DNA of 32,384 nucleotides, taken from the NCBI GenBank assembly GCA_944391575.1, contig CALXUC010000018.1:1-32384 (forward strand), written 5' to 3'. A model generated the notes under the pieces. That model did no database searches. It was not told the origin of the DNA and was given only the letters and a program-made list of their open reading frames with translations. This DNA is from an uncultured Clostridia bacterium. GTDB taxonomy: Bacteria; Bacillota; Clostridia; TANB77; CAG-508. Below, in pieces: positions 8,668-18,577 of this stretch. Each line of letters starts with the position of its first letter. The first letter of the stretch is position 1. Both the position numbers and the translations under genes were made by a program.

Positions 8668-9117
8668 ATGTTTATAGAAGATGATTTAATACAATTCTTG
8701 AAAACAGTTTATTTAACTAGCAAATCTTGTATTTATATTACTGATTTAGATAACGTAAAATGTGTTTGTGATAAGGATTTTATGAAGTTTGATAATGCAA
8801 TTAGTAAGCAACTTCTACGAATAATATTAGATATGGAAATTTCTAATTGTTCAGAATCTTTTATTATTATCAACGAAAAAAGTAAAATTATACCAATATT
8901 TGAAGATACTTCTTTGAATATTAATTGGAATTCAGAAATTATTTTTCCAATATGGTTTGACGATCATATACACGGAACTCTAATATTTACAAGTTTTAAT
9001 AAAGAAGTTAGTAAAGAACATATAAAATATGCAAAACAAACTCAAGAATTTATTATAGAATATTTTATTAAACAAATTAACAAAAATTACAGAAAGGAGG
9101 AATGTGTAAATGAATAA
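8668..9117 (+). CDS. GAF-like protein resembling the SpoVT C-terminal domain
   Basis: The 149-residue protein has the pattern of a GAF-like sensor domain. Its second half, IIFPIWFDDHIHGTLIFTS followed by KYAKQTQEFIIEYF, resembles the C-terminal domain of the sporulation regulator SpoVT (core sheet with strand ...PI..DG...G.. and a long final helix used for dimer or tetramer formation). No AbrB-type DNA-binding domain precedes it. The start at 8668 follows CAGGAGG by 7 bases. It overlaps the next gene by 8 bases, so the two are translationally coupled. It may sense a small ligand; a link to sporulation is only suggested by the fold. Confidence 0.5.
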   Translation: MFIEDDLIQFLKTVYLTSKSCIYITDLDNVKCVCDKDFMKFDNAISKQLLRIILDMEISNCSESFIIINEKSKIIPIFEDTSLNINWNSEIIFPIWFDDHIHGTLIFTSFNKEVSKEHIKYAKQTQEFIIEYFIKQINKNYRKEECVNE

Positions 9118-9385
9118 TGATAAAATTTTATTCTCAGAGAATCATCTTTTTGAAGTTTCTGATGTTTTAAATGCACATTATCATTCTTTAGAGCAATTAG
9201 AAGAATTTAAAAAATTAGAGGATGAAATGTTAAAACTTACAGATGTTCTTTTTGAAAAATTATCAGAAGAGGATCGAGAAACATTTAGAAAGTTATCTCT
9301 TATTCAAGGCGAATTAGAATCTTATACAAACGCTTTGTTATATTCTCTAGGTATAAAATATGGTATTGAATTAAAAAAAATGTAA
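9110..9385 (+). CDS. Small helical protein, DUF6809-like
   Basis: A 91-residue acidic, almost entirely helical protein ending in NALLYSLGIKYGIELKK, reminiscent of the small Firmicutes family annotated DUF6809, in which a conserved phenylalanine/tyrosine-glycine segment ends the chain. AAAGGAGG sits 9 bases before the ATG, inside the end of the upstream gene. Transcription ends at the hairpin 9483-9526. Function unknown; co-expression with the GAF-like protein suggests a partnership. Confidence 0.5.
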   Translation: MNNDKILFSENHLFEVSDVLNAHYHSLEQLEEFKKLEDEMLKLTDVLFEKLSEEDRETFRKLSLIQGELESYTNALLYSLGIKYGIELKKM

Positions 9386-9482
9386 AGTATTATCAAGGCT
9401 CTACATATTATGATTTTGTATAATGTGAAATAGATTAAAATGAATTATGTTTTTAAACATTCTTTACTATTTATAAACTTTT

Positions 9483-9526
9483 AAAAAAAGAAACTTTGTA
9501 TTACTACTATACAGAGTTTCTTTTTT
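9483..9526 (+). terminator. Intrinsic terminator after the 8668-9385 pair
   Basis: AAAAAGAAACTTTGTA pairs with TACAGAGTTTCTTTTT (one G-U pair) and is followed by a T-run on the plus strand. With A-runs on the left it could also act on the leftward strand. Confidence 0.85.
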
Positions 9527-9544
9527 AATTTATATATATCATTT

Positions 9545-9675
9545 CTACAAATTAACCCATTCTTCTATTATTTCTTTAGGTATATTTAAGTTTCCTTTAC
9601 CAGTTCATATTTCTATATCTGTTTTTTTCTTCCCACGATAGTCGCTTCCACCACTTATCAAAATACTTTTTGTAC
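9545..9675 (-). pseudogene. Possible coding remnant with an internal TGA
   Basis: In this 313-base gap (9386-9698) one minus-strand frame reads a protein-like string, SILISGGSDYRGKKKTDIEI, then TGA, then TGKGNLNIPKEIIEEWVNL and TAG. It has no start codon and no ribosome-binding site. It may be debris of a small gene or chance; it is not at a CGG. Apart from the terminator I see nothing else in the gap. Confidence 0.2.
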
Positions 9676-9698
9676 ATTTAACTATAAAAAGAATAATA

Positions 9699-12075
9699 TT
9701 ATTCCTCATTTATAGCTTTGGGGTCATTATATTTTTTTATTATTTCTCCTTTATTATCTAAGACCTTATAATTCAATTTCAATGATTGTAAAATATTTTC
9801 TATTTGATTTTGTGAATTTTCAAATGTAATTACACCATAAGTACATGTAGTTGGTCCTGATTCTTCGACTTCTACTAGAATTTCTGGAGCCCACAGTTCT
9901 TTCAGTTTATCAATTCTACCTTGATCTGGTTTTTCTAACATCTCACATATCTTTTCTTTTTCTTCTTTTGAAACTGAAAACATCCATAGAGAAGTCCCAG
10001 ATGAATCAATATCGTTTAGATCAAAATCTTCTATATATATAATATCGTTTAAATCTAAAACATCTGTAACGAATCCTATTACTTCTTCGTTTTCAGGATA
10101 CATATTAAGTATTATATCATCAAATCTTTTTTCAATATTATATCTAACTTTAAAACTCTGTAAAAAGTCTTCTATTTGTTTCAAAATATCATTAGGTATT
10201 TTTTTGATATCTAGTTTCCATTCAAAGATATATTTAATATCATTTTTGTTCAAATATTCCCAAACATCATGGAATAAACTTCTTTGTTTTAGAATTGCAA
10301 TAAAATCCTTATGTGCAACATTATTATTTTTGTTAAGTGTTCTAATGATATTTGAAAGATATACCATTACATAAGGTTTTATATTGTTAATTTGAATTAC
10401 TATATTTTTATCTTCTTTTTTTATATATTCATTCATATAAATAGCTAGAGGTTTTCTTAACTCATTTTTTTCTATATCTTCATATGTATATTCAATAACT
10501 GTATTTCTTTCATTATTACATGATAAAGAAATATTATACTCCTGTTTTAGACCTCTCATTATATCATCAAACCCTATTAAGTTCTTTTTTAATGTACTAC
10601 CAATGTGTAATATCCAATCTAGAATATAGTAAGATTCATTTTTTGAGTCCAATACATCAAATATATTCCTTATCATATCCAAAGATATATTACTACATTC
10701 TAAGATAGTATAATTACCTTCTTCAATTTCATTTATTTCTTTATATTCTTCCAACTGTTTTAAAGTATCTTCAGTAAATTTTCCCGCAATCACAATATTG
10801 AATTCATCTTTTTCTAATATTGGTACACTACAAAATTCTAATAAATATATTAATCCGATAATTCTTATCTAAGATTTTCCATTTGGCAACATACGTAAAT
10901 TCTAACATCATGTCACTAGCTATAATATCGCTATCCATATGTTTTATTTTTGACAAAAATTCTTTATCATTTATTAATTCGTCACCTACATAATTTAGTG
11001 CTGAACTGTTTTTTTCAATAACTTTTAGCATGAATTCTTTGTCATTTTTTAACTTGTTATCTAAATATTCTAGTGTTGAACTGTCTTTTTCAATAGCCTT
11101 CAACATAAATTCTTCATCATTCTTTAATTCATCATTTGCATATTTTAATGAGAGACTACTTTTCTCAATAGCTTTCAACATAAAATCTTTATCATTCTTT
11201 AGTCCATCACTTACATATTTTAAACATGAATCATTTTTTTGAATTCTTAGTAAATAATAATCTTCATGTTCAAGTGCTTGTAGAATAAAAGTTTTGTCAT
11301 TTTTTAATTCATCACTTGCATATTTTAATGAGAGACTACTTTTTTCAATAGCTTTCAACATAAATTCTTTATCTTTTTTTAATTCATCACTTACATATTT
11401 TAAACATGAATCAACTTTTGGGAATGTTAGTAAAAAATATTTTTCATGTTCAAGTGCTTGTATTAAAAACTCTTTATCATTTTTGAATTTTTCTCCAACA
11501 TATTCCATTACTCTTGGATTTTCCTCAACTGCTTGTAAAATAAAATCTTTGTCATTTTTTAATTCATCACTTGCATATTTAAATGCCCAAGCAGTTAGTT
11601 TAATAGCTTCTAATGCTTTTTCTTTGTCATTACTTATTCTTTGTATATCTTCATCATTTACTAACGCTTCTCCAATAAATGCTATTGCTAAAAAATTTTT
11701 TTCGGCTGCTGGTAAGACTATTTCTTTATTATTTATTATCATTTGTATATCTTCATCGTCTACTAACTTTTTTCCAATACATGCTATTGCTAAAAAATTT
11801 TTTTTAATTGCTTGCAACATGAATTGTTTATCATTTTTCAATTCATCACTCGCAAAAGCTAATCCATAAAGAAACACTTCATTTGCCTTCATCATAATAT
11901 CTTTATCATTTTTGAATTTTGCATCAATATACAAAATTACACCTATATTTTCTTCGATGGCTTTAAGAATAAATTCTTTATTATTCTTTAATTCATCTTT
12001 TATATACTGAAACTTAGATTCATCCTTACTTATATCTTTTAATATTTCATTTTCTTCTTGCATATTTTTATCCAT
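9699..12075 (-). CDS. DUF4116-repeat protein, joined by +1 frameshift at CGG
   Basis: Residues 1-406 consist of repeats of about 20-50 residues with the theme LKYASDELKNDKEFMLKAIEK, the DUF4116 pattern. After TAT the frame-0 codon is CGG (10857-10855), and frame 0 stops nine codons later. Skipping the C gives Gly-Leu-Ile-Tyr and opens a further 384 residues to 9699, including VPILEKDEFNIVIAGKF. That second part has no convincing start of its own (a GTG at 10793 without a ribosome-binding site), so one 791-residue protein is the better reading. The C-terminal region matches no family I recognise. ATG 12075 is used because GGAG lies 6 bases upstream. The gene lies outside the conjugative element, next to its end. 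Function unknown. Confidence 0.7.
10854..10857 (-). other. CGGA +1 frameshift site (DUF4116 gene)
   Basis: TAT-CGGA-TTA. Dropping the C gives Y-G-L and joins the repeat region to the 384-residue C-terminal region. Confidence 0.75.
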
Positions 12076-12115
12076 AAATAACTCCATTCTACTTTACTAA
12101 TTATTATTTGAGTTG

Positions 12116-12144
12116 ATTATATCATAAAAATAATTTTTTAACAA
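12116..12144 (-). promoter_or_regulatory. Sigma-A promoter of the DUF4116 gene
   Basis: Minus-strand TTGTTA (12144-12139), 17-base spacer, TATAAT (12121-12116); the ATG lies about 40 bases downstream. Confidence 0.75.
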
Positions 12145-12189
12145 CTTTGGGAGATTTTTTACTTAGAAATTATTTAATTAAAAAAATGA

Positions 12190-12235
12190 CTTTGCCAAGT
12201 TCTATGGGAAGCTTCCCATAAAACTTGACGCTATC
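12190..12235 (-). terminator. Long inverted repeat, probable terminator of the adhesin gene
   Basis: CAAGTTCTATGGGAAG (12196-12211) and its near-perfect complement (12212-12227) meet at AAGCTT without a loop. On the minus strand a run of seven T follows about 10 bases later. It lies between the adhesin stop and the DUF4116 promoter, near the apparent left end of the conjugative element. Confidence 0.55.
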
Positions 12236-12285
12236 AAAAATATAAATATTAATTCATTTTTACTATGTTACTATTTATTAATTTA

Positions 12286-15200
12286 CTAAACACCGAGTTT
12301 TAGGCAACACTTCATCTACTCTTATCTCTTTGAAATACGTAATCGTTGTCCAGTCATCATTTGCTTCTACCTCTTTTTCATAATACGTGCCTTTAACTTT
12401 TGTTTTATTAGTAAATACATAGCCATTTCCTAATCCATCTAAAATGTCACAATATAATATTGGACTATCTACTTCTTGAAAACCTGCTTTTACTTTTTCA
12501 AATCTAAACTCATAATCAGTTATATATTCATCTTCTTGTAATTTTAATTCTTTAAAGTTTAATTTATAAATTGTCTGTGTGTTTAGATTTTCTTTAAATA
12601 AAATGTAATCTTCGCTTTTATTAGTTTTATAATATACATCGTACTCCAAATCTTCATTCCAAGTTCCAGTATATAATTTATCTATACGAACTGCATCTGT
12701 TGGTAGGTGATCTGACCAAATAAAAGTATCTAATGGCACATTTGAATTATTTTTTATATTTTTAAAATTATAAAAAATATTATCTTTACTTTGTGTTTCA
12801 ATAAATCCATTCTTTTGAATTTCCACATCTATCTCTACATTATCATTTGTTATTTCTACAGCTGTTGTTCCCTCATCCACTATTTCTGCATTATATATAT
12901 TTTCGTTTAGTAGGTAATATTTTGCACTAGAAATTTCTTTTATAGTATATTTTCCTACAACAAGTTCTTTTGTTATTGCTTTTCCATTTTTATCTGTTGT
13001 GATTGTATCTACTAGATTCTTTTCACTATCATATATTTCAAAAGTTACATTTTCTAATGGACTACCTTTTGGAAGACCAGAATATTTATTATCTTCGCTA
13101 CTTGTTTTTATAATTTGAATATGACCTTTAATTTTTTCATTTTTCATTTCATATTCTAATTCAATAACTTTAATATCTTGTCCACGATACTCTACATCTA
13201 CATTTATTATTTCTTCATTTGATTTATAACCCTTCGGTGCTTTCGTTTCTTTTATGAAAAAATCTGTTAATGGTAAATCGGCATTAAAATTAGCTTTACC
13301 GTTTTTATCACTTATCGCTTTTTCAATTAATTGTCCCTCATTCACAATAATTTTTCCTTTATTATTTAATATATCTTCTTTTGCATATAAACTAAATTCA
13401 GCACCAGCAAGGGCTTTATTATTGTCTTTATCTTTCTTATTAACAACTATTTCGACTTTTTGTCTATCATTAAAAAAAGATATATCTTCAAAAACTATTG
13501 CTGTATTTTGGTTTTCGTATTCTAAAGAAACGTTTTTCACATCGCTATTTAATACAAATCCATTTGGTGCTTTTATTTCTTTTATAGAATACTCTCCAAG
13601 CTGTAATTCTTTTGATGTACCTTTCCCTTCTTCATTTGTTACTATTGTATCTACTATTGTTCCTTTTTTGTATATAACTGTTCCATCGTTTGAAGGTTCT
13701 AAAATATCTTCTTTAGCATATATTTCATATTTTGCATTAGAAAGACCTTTCTCCTCATATATAAACTTTCCATTTTGATAATCTACTAAAACTTCACCTT
13801 TTTTCTCAACAGTAATCTTACCTTTTACCGCTTTATCTTGTTGTTTTACAGTAATCACTGGTGTACTTCCATCAGGCAATGTTTCGTAAGCTACATTATA
13901 AGTAATTTCAAATTCTATTGGAGTATCAGAAATTAGATAGCCATTAGGACTTTTTATTTCTTCTAATTGGTATTTTCCTGCTGGTAATTTTTCTCCTGTC
14001 ATTACAGTTCCTGTTTCATCAGTAGTCCAAGTATCTACGTAATGTGGTAAAGGATTCCATTCCCAATATCCAAAGTATTTTCCTGTTTCCATATTCTTAA
14101 TTTTAAATTTTGCTCCAGATATTTTTATAACTTTTTGAGTATCTATATCTTGTTTTACTATTGCAAGTACTGCTTTAAACGATGTATCATTAAATACTCT
14201 CCAAGTTTGAGGTTCTTCACTATCCTCATCAATTTCAACTATAAAGTCTGGTACTTTATATTTATCTTCTGGTACTTTTGTTTCCCTTACAACGTAAGTT
14301 CCATAAGGTAATCTTTCACTTTCTGCACATCCATTTTCATCTGTTACTAATATTGCTGTTTCTTCGCCATTTGCATTTTTAGCAATAGGTGCCTTTTCCC
14401 AGCTTCCATATTTATCAATATCCTTTTGTGATTTTATTGTAAATTCAACTCCTTCTAGTAATTCTGCCTCGCCATTTTCTTCACTTGAAATTTTTATAAT
14501 TTTAAATGCTTGTGATTTTACTCTTTCTTTTACATTTACATCTTTTACTACTAAACTTTCATCTTGATTTTCATAATTTAATTCAAAGTCATATTCTGTT
14601 TGATCTACTGTGTAACCGTTACTTGCTTTAATTTCTTTTACAAAGTACTTTCCAAGATACAAATTATCTATACTAGCATTTCCTTCTTTATCTGTTACTA
14701 ATTCAGCTATTTTTGTATTTGCTTTATATATAATACTTTTATCTGCTGGATCTAATATATTTTCTCTTGCATAAAGTCCATAAATAGCACCTTCAAGAGT
14801 TGCCTCTCCCTGTGGAGTTTTTCCTGTTTCACTATCCTCTTTTGAAAGTGTAACTTTACCTTTTACTCTTGAATTATAGACACTAATTTCATAAATTTTT
14901 TCATTTTCTATTACTTCAATATTATCACTTACTTTAACTTGAACAGTATATCCATTAGGAGCAAGACTCTCTTTTACATAGTAAGTTCCATAGTCTAATA
15001 ATTTTGAAATTGCAACACCTTTATCATTAGTTATTATACTTTCAACCTTTTCATTTTTTTCGTTATATATATCAAATATTATTCCTACTTGTTCTACTAC
15101 TTTTCCTGTTTCACTATCCTTTTTTACTACTTTAATTTGACCTTTTTTCTTTTCGTTTTCAATAGTGACTTCTTTTACACTGTTAAGAGGAATTTCTACT

Positions 15201-16309
15201 ATTTGTGAATCCGTATTTAATATATAATTATTTTTAGTACTCACTTCTTTTAAAGTATATGTACCTTCATATAAATCAGTAAAAGTAGCCATTCCTTCCT
15301 CGTCTGTTGTTTCTTTTCCTACCAACACATCACTTTCAGTATATAGCTCAAAAGTTACCCCTTCAATAGGTGTTTTTGTATCTTTATCTACCTTATAAAT
15401 TATAAGTTTTCCATCCTCTTTTAATTTTTTTACTGTTAAAGTATTGTATGCCTTTACATCTTCGTAAGAATTTCCTGTAATTATATAGTCTTGATAATCT
15501 GGATTGTATGCTTCCGCATATAAAATTGGTTTAGTCTTACAGCTTAAAGTAGCATTTATTTTAACTTCAAAACTATCTGATACAATATTTCTTGGAATCA
15601 ATATTTTAAATTTTTCTCCAGAATTAAATTTACTTTTAACATTATTATTTTCATCAGTTATTAAAATTCCTGTTTTGTCAATGTTTATACTTACACTATA
15701 GTGCTGATATGATGTATTAGATGTCACTGTATATGTAGCGGAATAGTAATCAGTATTTATATTATCAAAGTTTAACTCTTTTTCTTGTATAATATTTACA
15801 GTAGCGTTTATTATAGTCTCAGTTCCGTTATATCCAATGTCTAAAAGTTTAGCTATAGCATTATATACCCTTATTCCTGCCTCATTAATTCCTCCTCCGC
15901 CATAATAAGTTTCGTCCTCATTAGCTAGGTACCTATAAATTGCTTGTTTCGTAGCCATATATGCTTCATCCTCATTAGCTAATCCCATTTGTTGCGGGGT
16001 TTTATATGGATATCCACTTGTTGCAATTCTCCATAATCCATTGTCGTTTATTTTATCTCTAAAATTAACTTCATAGCTTGGTAGTTCGCCCACTCCATCC
16101 TTTGAAGGCTCTATACAATATGCTGGGTATTCTATTCCTCCATTATTATATACAACTACTGCTGTACGCACTTTATTCCCATTACTAAATTGTAAATAAT
16201 AATTTGTGTAATGTGTCATATATAAAAGTGCCTTATTTATTGCCAAAACTGGCACAAAATATGTTGTTATAAACATAATTATTAAAAATATACTTATTAT
16301 CTTTTTCAT
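12286..16309 (-). CDS. Thioester/SpaA-repeat surface adhesin ending in LPKTG via +1 frameshift
   Basis: A 1340-residue secreted protein. A signal peptide (about 1-23, MKKIISIFLIIMF...) is followed by a Cys-Gln thioester domain (Cys65 in YPAYCIEP, Gln122 in MATKQAIYRYL), which in related adhesins bonds covalently to host or cell surfaces. About eight SpaA/Cna-B-type repeats follow, each with a VKK/SKED start, a GTY or GKY xxKEI strand and a YxxxN-like end; these usually hold Lys-Asn isopeptide bonds. In frame 0 the end reads LPKTRCLVN. Skipping the C of the CGG at 12295 gives LPKTGV and a TAG stop, restoring a sortase motif (1335-1339). No membrane anchor or basic tail follows. The sortase gene lies upstream in the same direction. 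It probably promotes contact between cells during transfer. Confidence 0.88.
12292..12295 (-). other. CGGT +1 frameshift site (adhesin sorting motif)
   Basis: ACT-CGGT-GTT-TAG. Skipping C turns LPKTR into LPKTG followed by Val and stop. Confidence 0.85.
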
Positions 16310-16341
16310 ATTATCACTTTACCTTTCTTTTCTAAAAAATA

Positions 16342-16370
16342 AAAAGATAAGTTTTTAATTCTTATCTTTT
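16342..16370 (-). terminator. Hairpin upstream of the adhesin gene
   Basis: AAAAGATAAG (16342-16351) pairs with CTTATCTTTT (16361-16370); the minus strand then reads a T-rich run. It lies 33 bases before the adhesin ATG, so it may reduce read-through from the sortase genes or act as an attenuator. Confidence 0.5.
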
Positions 16371-16515
16371 CTTTTTAAATTTTATATAATTTTTGTACTA
16401 AAATATTTTTTACGCATTGTTTTTTTTTTCACTTTAAATATTGATAATTTACTAAATAATTTTTCATTATATCTTTCATTTACAAGTGTAGTAAATAAAT
16501 AATTTTTTTATATTT

Positions 16516-16608
16516 TTAAAAAAATATAACACCTATAACTCTCAATGAAACACCTATCAAAAGAAAAATTGTTAGTATTTTAAAAAAATTTACTAGAAAT
16601 CTAAACAT
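16516..16608 (-). CDS. 30-residue hydrophobic peptide
   Basis: ATG 16608 follows AAGGAGAG at a normal distance and encodes a 30-residue, mostly hydrophobic peptide (MFRFLVNFFKILTIFLLIGV..., one membrane helix) ending in TAA at 16516. It sits in the 364-base gap between sortase and adhesin, which otherwise contains only the hairpin at 16342-16370 and AT-rich sequence. No family recognised; the good ribosome-binding site is the main support. Confidence 0.4.
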   Translation of the reverse strand: MFRFLVNFFKILTIFLLIGVSLRVIGVIFF

Positions 16609-16673
16609 ATATATCACTCTCCTTATATTTATTATAACCTTTTTTAATATTAAAGTCTAACCAATTATATATG

Positions 16674-17270
16674 TTATTGATTATTTATCATATTTTTTTC
16701 TGATTCTACTGCTTGAACGCATAATCTTTTGTTATCTTGTCCTTTTACACAAGTTATTAGAGTAATCCTATTATCTTCTGTACTTTCCAATAATGACCAG
16801 TCTGTTTCATCTATTATTTTTATATCCTTAACGACATACCTTCTTATTCCATAATTAGTTTGATAATATATTTCAGAACCTATTTTAATTTTATTAAGAT
16901 TTCTAAAGAAATCTCCACTTTCTCCACCATTATGGGATGCTAGTCCAACATTTCCAACATAAAGACTTGTGCTTGTAAAATGACCTATTGCATCAGATAA
17001 TATTGATAATTTTGTTCCCTCTTTAATTGGTGCATTATCTAATAGAATATCTGGTATTGTTAATGTTCCAATAGTATCCTCATAATTAATTTCTTTTTGT
17101 TCTATTGGCTCTAAATCTTTTATTTCTTCATTATCTCCTACAATTATTGTTTCTTCTGCTTTCTTATTTGCACTAAACACCTTAAATTTATGTATTAAAA
17201 AAACTGACATAACTATAGTTAATATAACTAGTATTACTACTAATAAAAATATTTTTGCTCCTTTATTCAT
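16674..17270 (-). CDS. Class D-like sortase
   Basis: A 198-residue membrane-anchored transpeptidase. An N-terminal membrane segment (about 6-28) precedes the sortase barrel. The catalytic triad is visible: His in GLASHNGG, Cys in TLITCVKG, and Arg in DNKRLCVQAVE. Size and motif spacing fit the small class D-type sortases found with conjugative elements. ATG 17270 follows AGGGGGTG by 6 bases. It should cut between Thr and Gly of LPXTG substrates, and the obvious partner is the adhesin encoded just downstream, whose sorting motif exists only after the CGG frameshift. Confidence 0.88.
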   Translation of the reverse strand: MNKGAKIFLLVVILVILTIVMSVFLIHKFKVFSANKKAEETIIVGDNEEIKDLEPIEQKEINYEDTIGTLTIPDILLDNAPIKEGTKLSILSDAIGHFTSTSLYVGNVGLASHNGGESGDFFRNLNKIKIGSEIYYQTNYGIRRYVVKDIKIIDETDWSLLESTEDNRITLITCVKGQDNKRLCVQAVESEKNMINNQ

Positions 17271-17282
17271 TTGTATCACCCC

Positions 17283-18347
17283 CTATATCACAATATCTAT
17301 TGTATATGGAATTATATTATTTGCTTTATTTATTAATTGTTCAATTGTTTTACCTTTTCTAATAATTTTAAGCATTTTTCCATTATACTTATCTACAAAC
17401 TTTTCATTAATTACTATTTTATATCTATTACTCTTTATCTTGTAATCATACTTATCTAATTTTATGATAGGTTTTATTATTCTTTCTTTACCAACCTCAA
17501 TCCACTTATTATCAGAAAAATTATATATTACCACATTTTTTCTTCTTGTAAAAATAATTATTATAATAATCAATGATATACTACTTAATAATATAATTTC
17601 TGGTATATAATTTTTATCTGTTGCTATATGTTTATATGTTATCTCATAAATATAATCATTTTCTATTATTTTATCAGCCGTTCCACTATATTGTGCTGTT
17701 ACATTATATGTTAATGGATTTTTTACTTTTATTTTAGTTGCATAATAGCAAGTTGCATTATATTTACTAGGAATTGTATTCTCTTGTAATTTTCTTGTTT
17801 CTGCAACTTCCCAATTTGTTGTAATTAAATCTAATGTCAATCCTTCTTTTTTAATTTGTTTTGGAATATTGTTTAAATCGTTTGTCTCTAAATTAGTATA
17901 TACCTTTTTTTCATCTATTACTTTTTCTTTATAACCATTATATTGAGTTTCTACGTTAATTGAATTTATATCTAATTCATATTTTCCTACAAAATCATTC
18001 TCATTATAGTCTATACTTTCAGGTAATTGTTGTAATATATCTTCTAGTTTATTACTATCAGTTTCTGTTGTTTTAGTAGTAAATATAGTTATTGTTTCTA
18101 TTGTGTTTCCACCTGTTTTGGACTTTTTTTCTAATTGATATGTCTTTTTATCTACTTTAAACTCGTTTTCTAAATTAAGTAAGAAATTTTCTTCTTGTTC
18201 TTGTGATACAAAATATGTTTTTTTAATGTATTCTATATCATCTTTTATGAATACTTGCTCATTTATTGTAGCAAAGCATTTTACTGTTGTTAATACAACT
18301 GTTGATACTAAAATAAGAGTACCTATTTTTAATATTTTCTTAATCAT
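17283..18347 (-). CDS. Secreted/membrane protein of the conjugative element
   Basis: A 354-residue protein with a signal peptide (MIKKILKIGTLILVSTVVLTT), a long extracellular region and one membrane helix (about 250-266, IILLSSISLIIIIIIFT) followed by a cytoplasmic tail of roughly 85 residues. The outside part carries TYNVTAQYSGTADKIIENDY, a beta-rich stretch. It overlaps the gene upstream by 4 bases and precedes the sortase, suggesting a role in the cell-surface apparatus. No family recognised. Confidence 0.6.
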   Translation of the reverse strand: MIKKILKIGTLILVSTVVLTTVKCFATINEQVFIKDDIEYIKKTYFVSQEQEENFLLNLENEFKVDKKTYQLEKKSKTGGNTIETITIFTTKTTETDSNKLEDILQQLPESIDYNENDFVGKYELDINSINVETQYNGYKEKVIDEKKVYTNLETNDLNNIPKQIKKEGLTLDLITTNWEVAETRKLQENTIPSKYNATCYYATKIKVKNPLTYNVTAQYSGTADKIIENDYIYEITYKHIATDKNYIPEIILLSSISLIIIIIIFTRRKNVVIYNFSDNKWIEVGKERIIKPIIKLDKYDYKIKSNRYKIVINEKFVDKYNGKMLKIIRKGKTIEQLINKANNIIPYTIDIVI

Positions 18348-18577
18348 ATAATTCCTCCTTGTAAAATGTAATTAAATAAATAAGTAGCTCCTATTGAACA
18401 AAGAGCTACAATTAAAATATATAAAACGATTCTTAATAATTTACTTATAAAATCACTTAAAAATGAAAATATTACTTTTATAATATTTGATTTTTCTATT
18501 GTATAATTTTGATGTCCATTCTCTTTAAACTTACTTTTCTTTTGAAATTTTTTATACAAATTTTTTTTCATAATCAT
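18344..18577 (-). CDS. Small single-span membrane protein
   Basis: 77 residues: a basic N-terminal half (MIMKKNLYKKFQKKSKFK) and a C-terminal hydrophobic stretch (LLRIVLYILIVALCSIGATY) that should cross the membrane. ATGA-type overlaps with both neighbours indicate translational coupling with the CpaE-like and secreted proteins. Function unknown. Confidence 0.6.
   Translation of the reverse strand: MIMKKNLYKKFQKKSKFKENGHQNYTIEKSNIIKVIFSFLSDFISKLLRIVLYILIVALCSIGATYLFNYILQGGII

Noticed and set aside
11294..11869. Plus-strand open frame of 191 codons opposite the DUF4116 repeats
   Set aside because: It is the antisense shadow of the repetitive gene; it has no ribosome-binding site and low-complexity Ser/Phe composition.
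13254..13778. Plus-strand open frame of 174 codons opposite the adhesin gene
   Set aside because: Antisense to clear SpaA repeats, without start signals or family resemblance.
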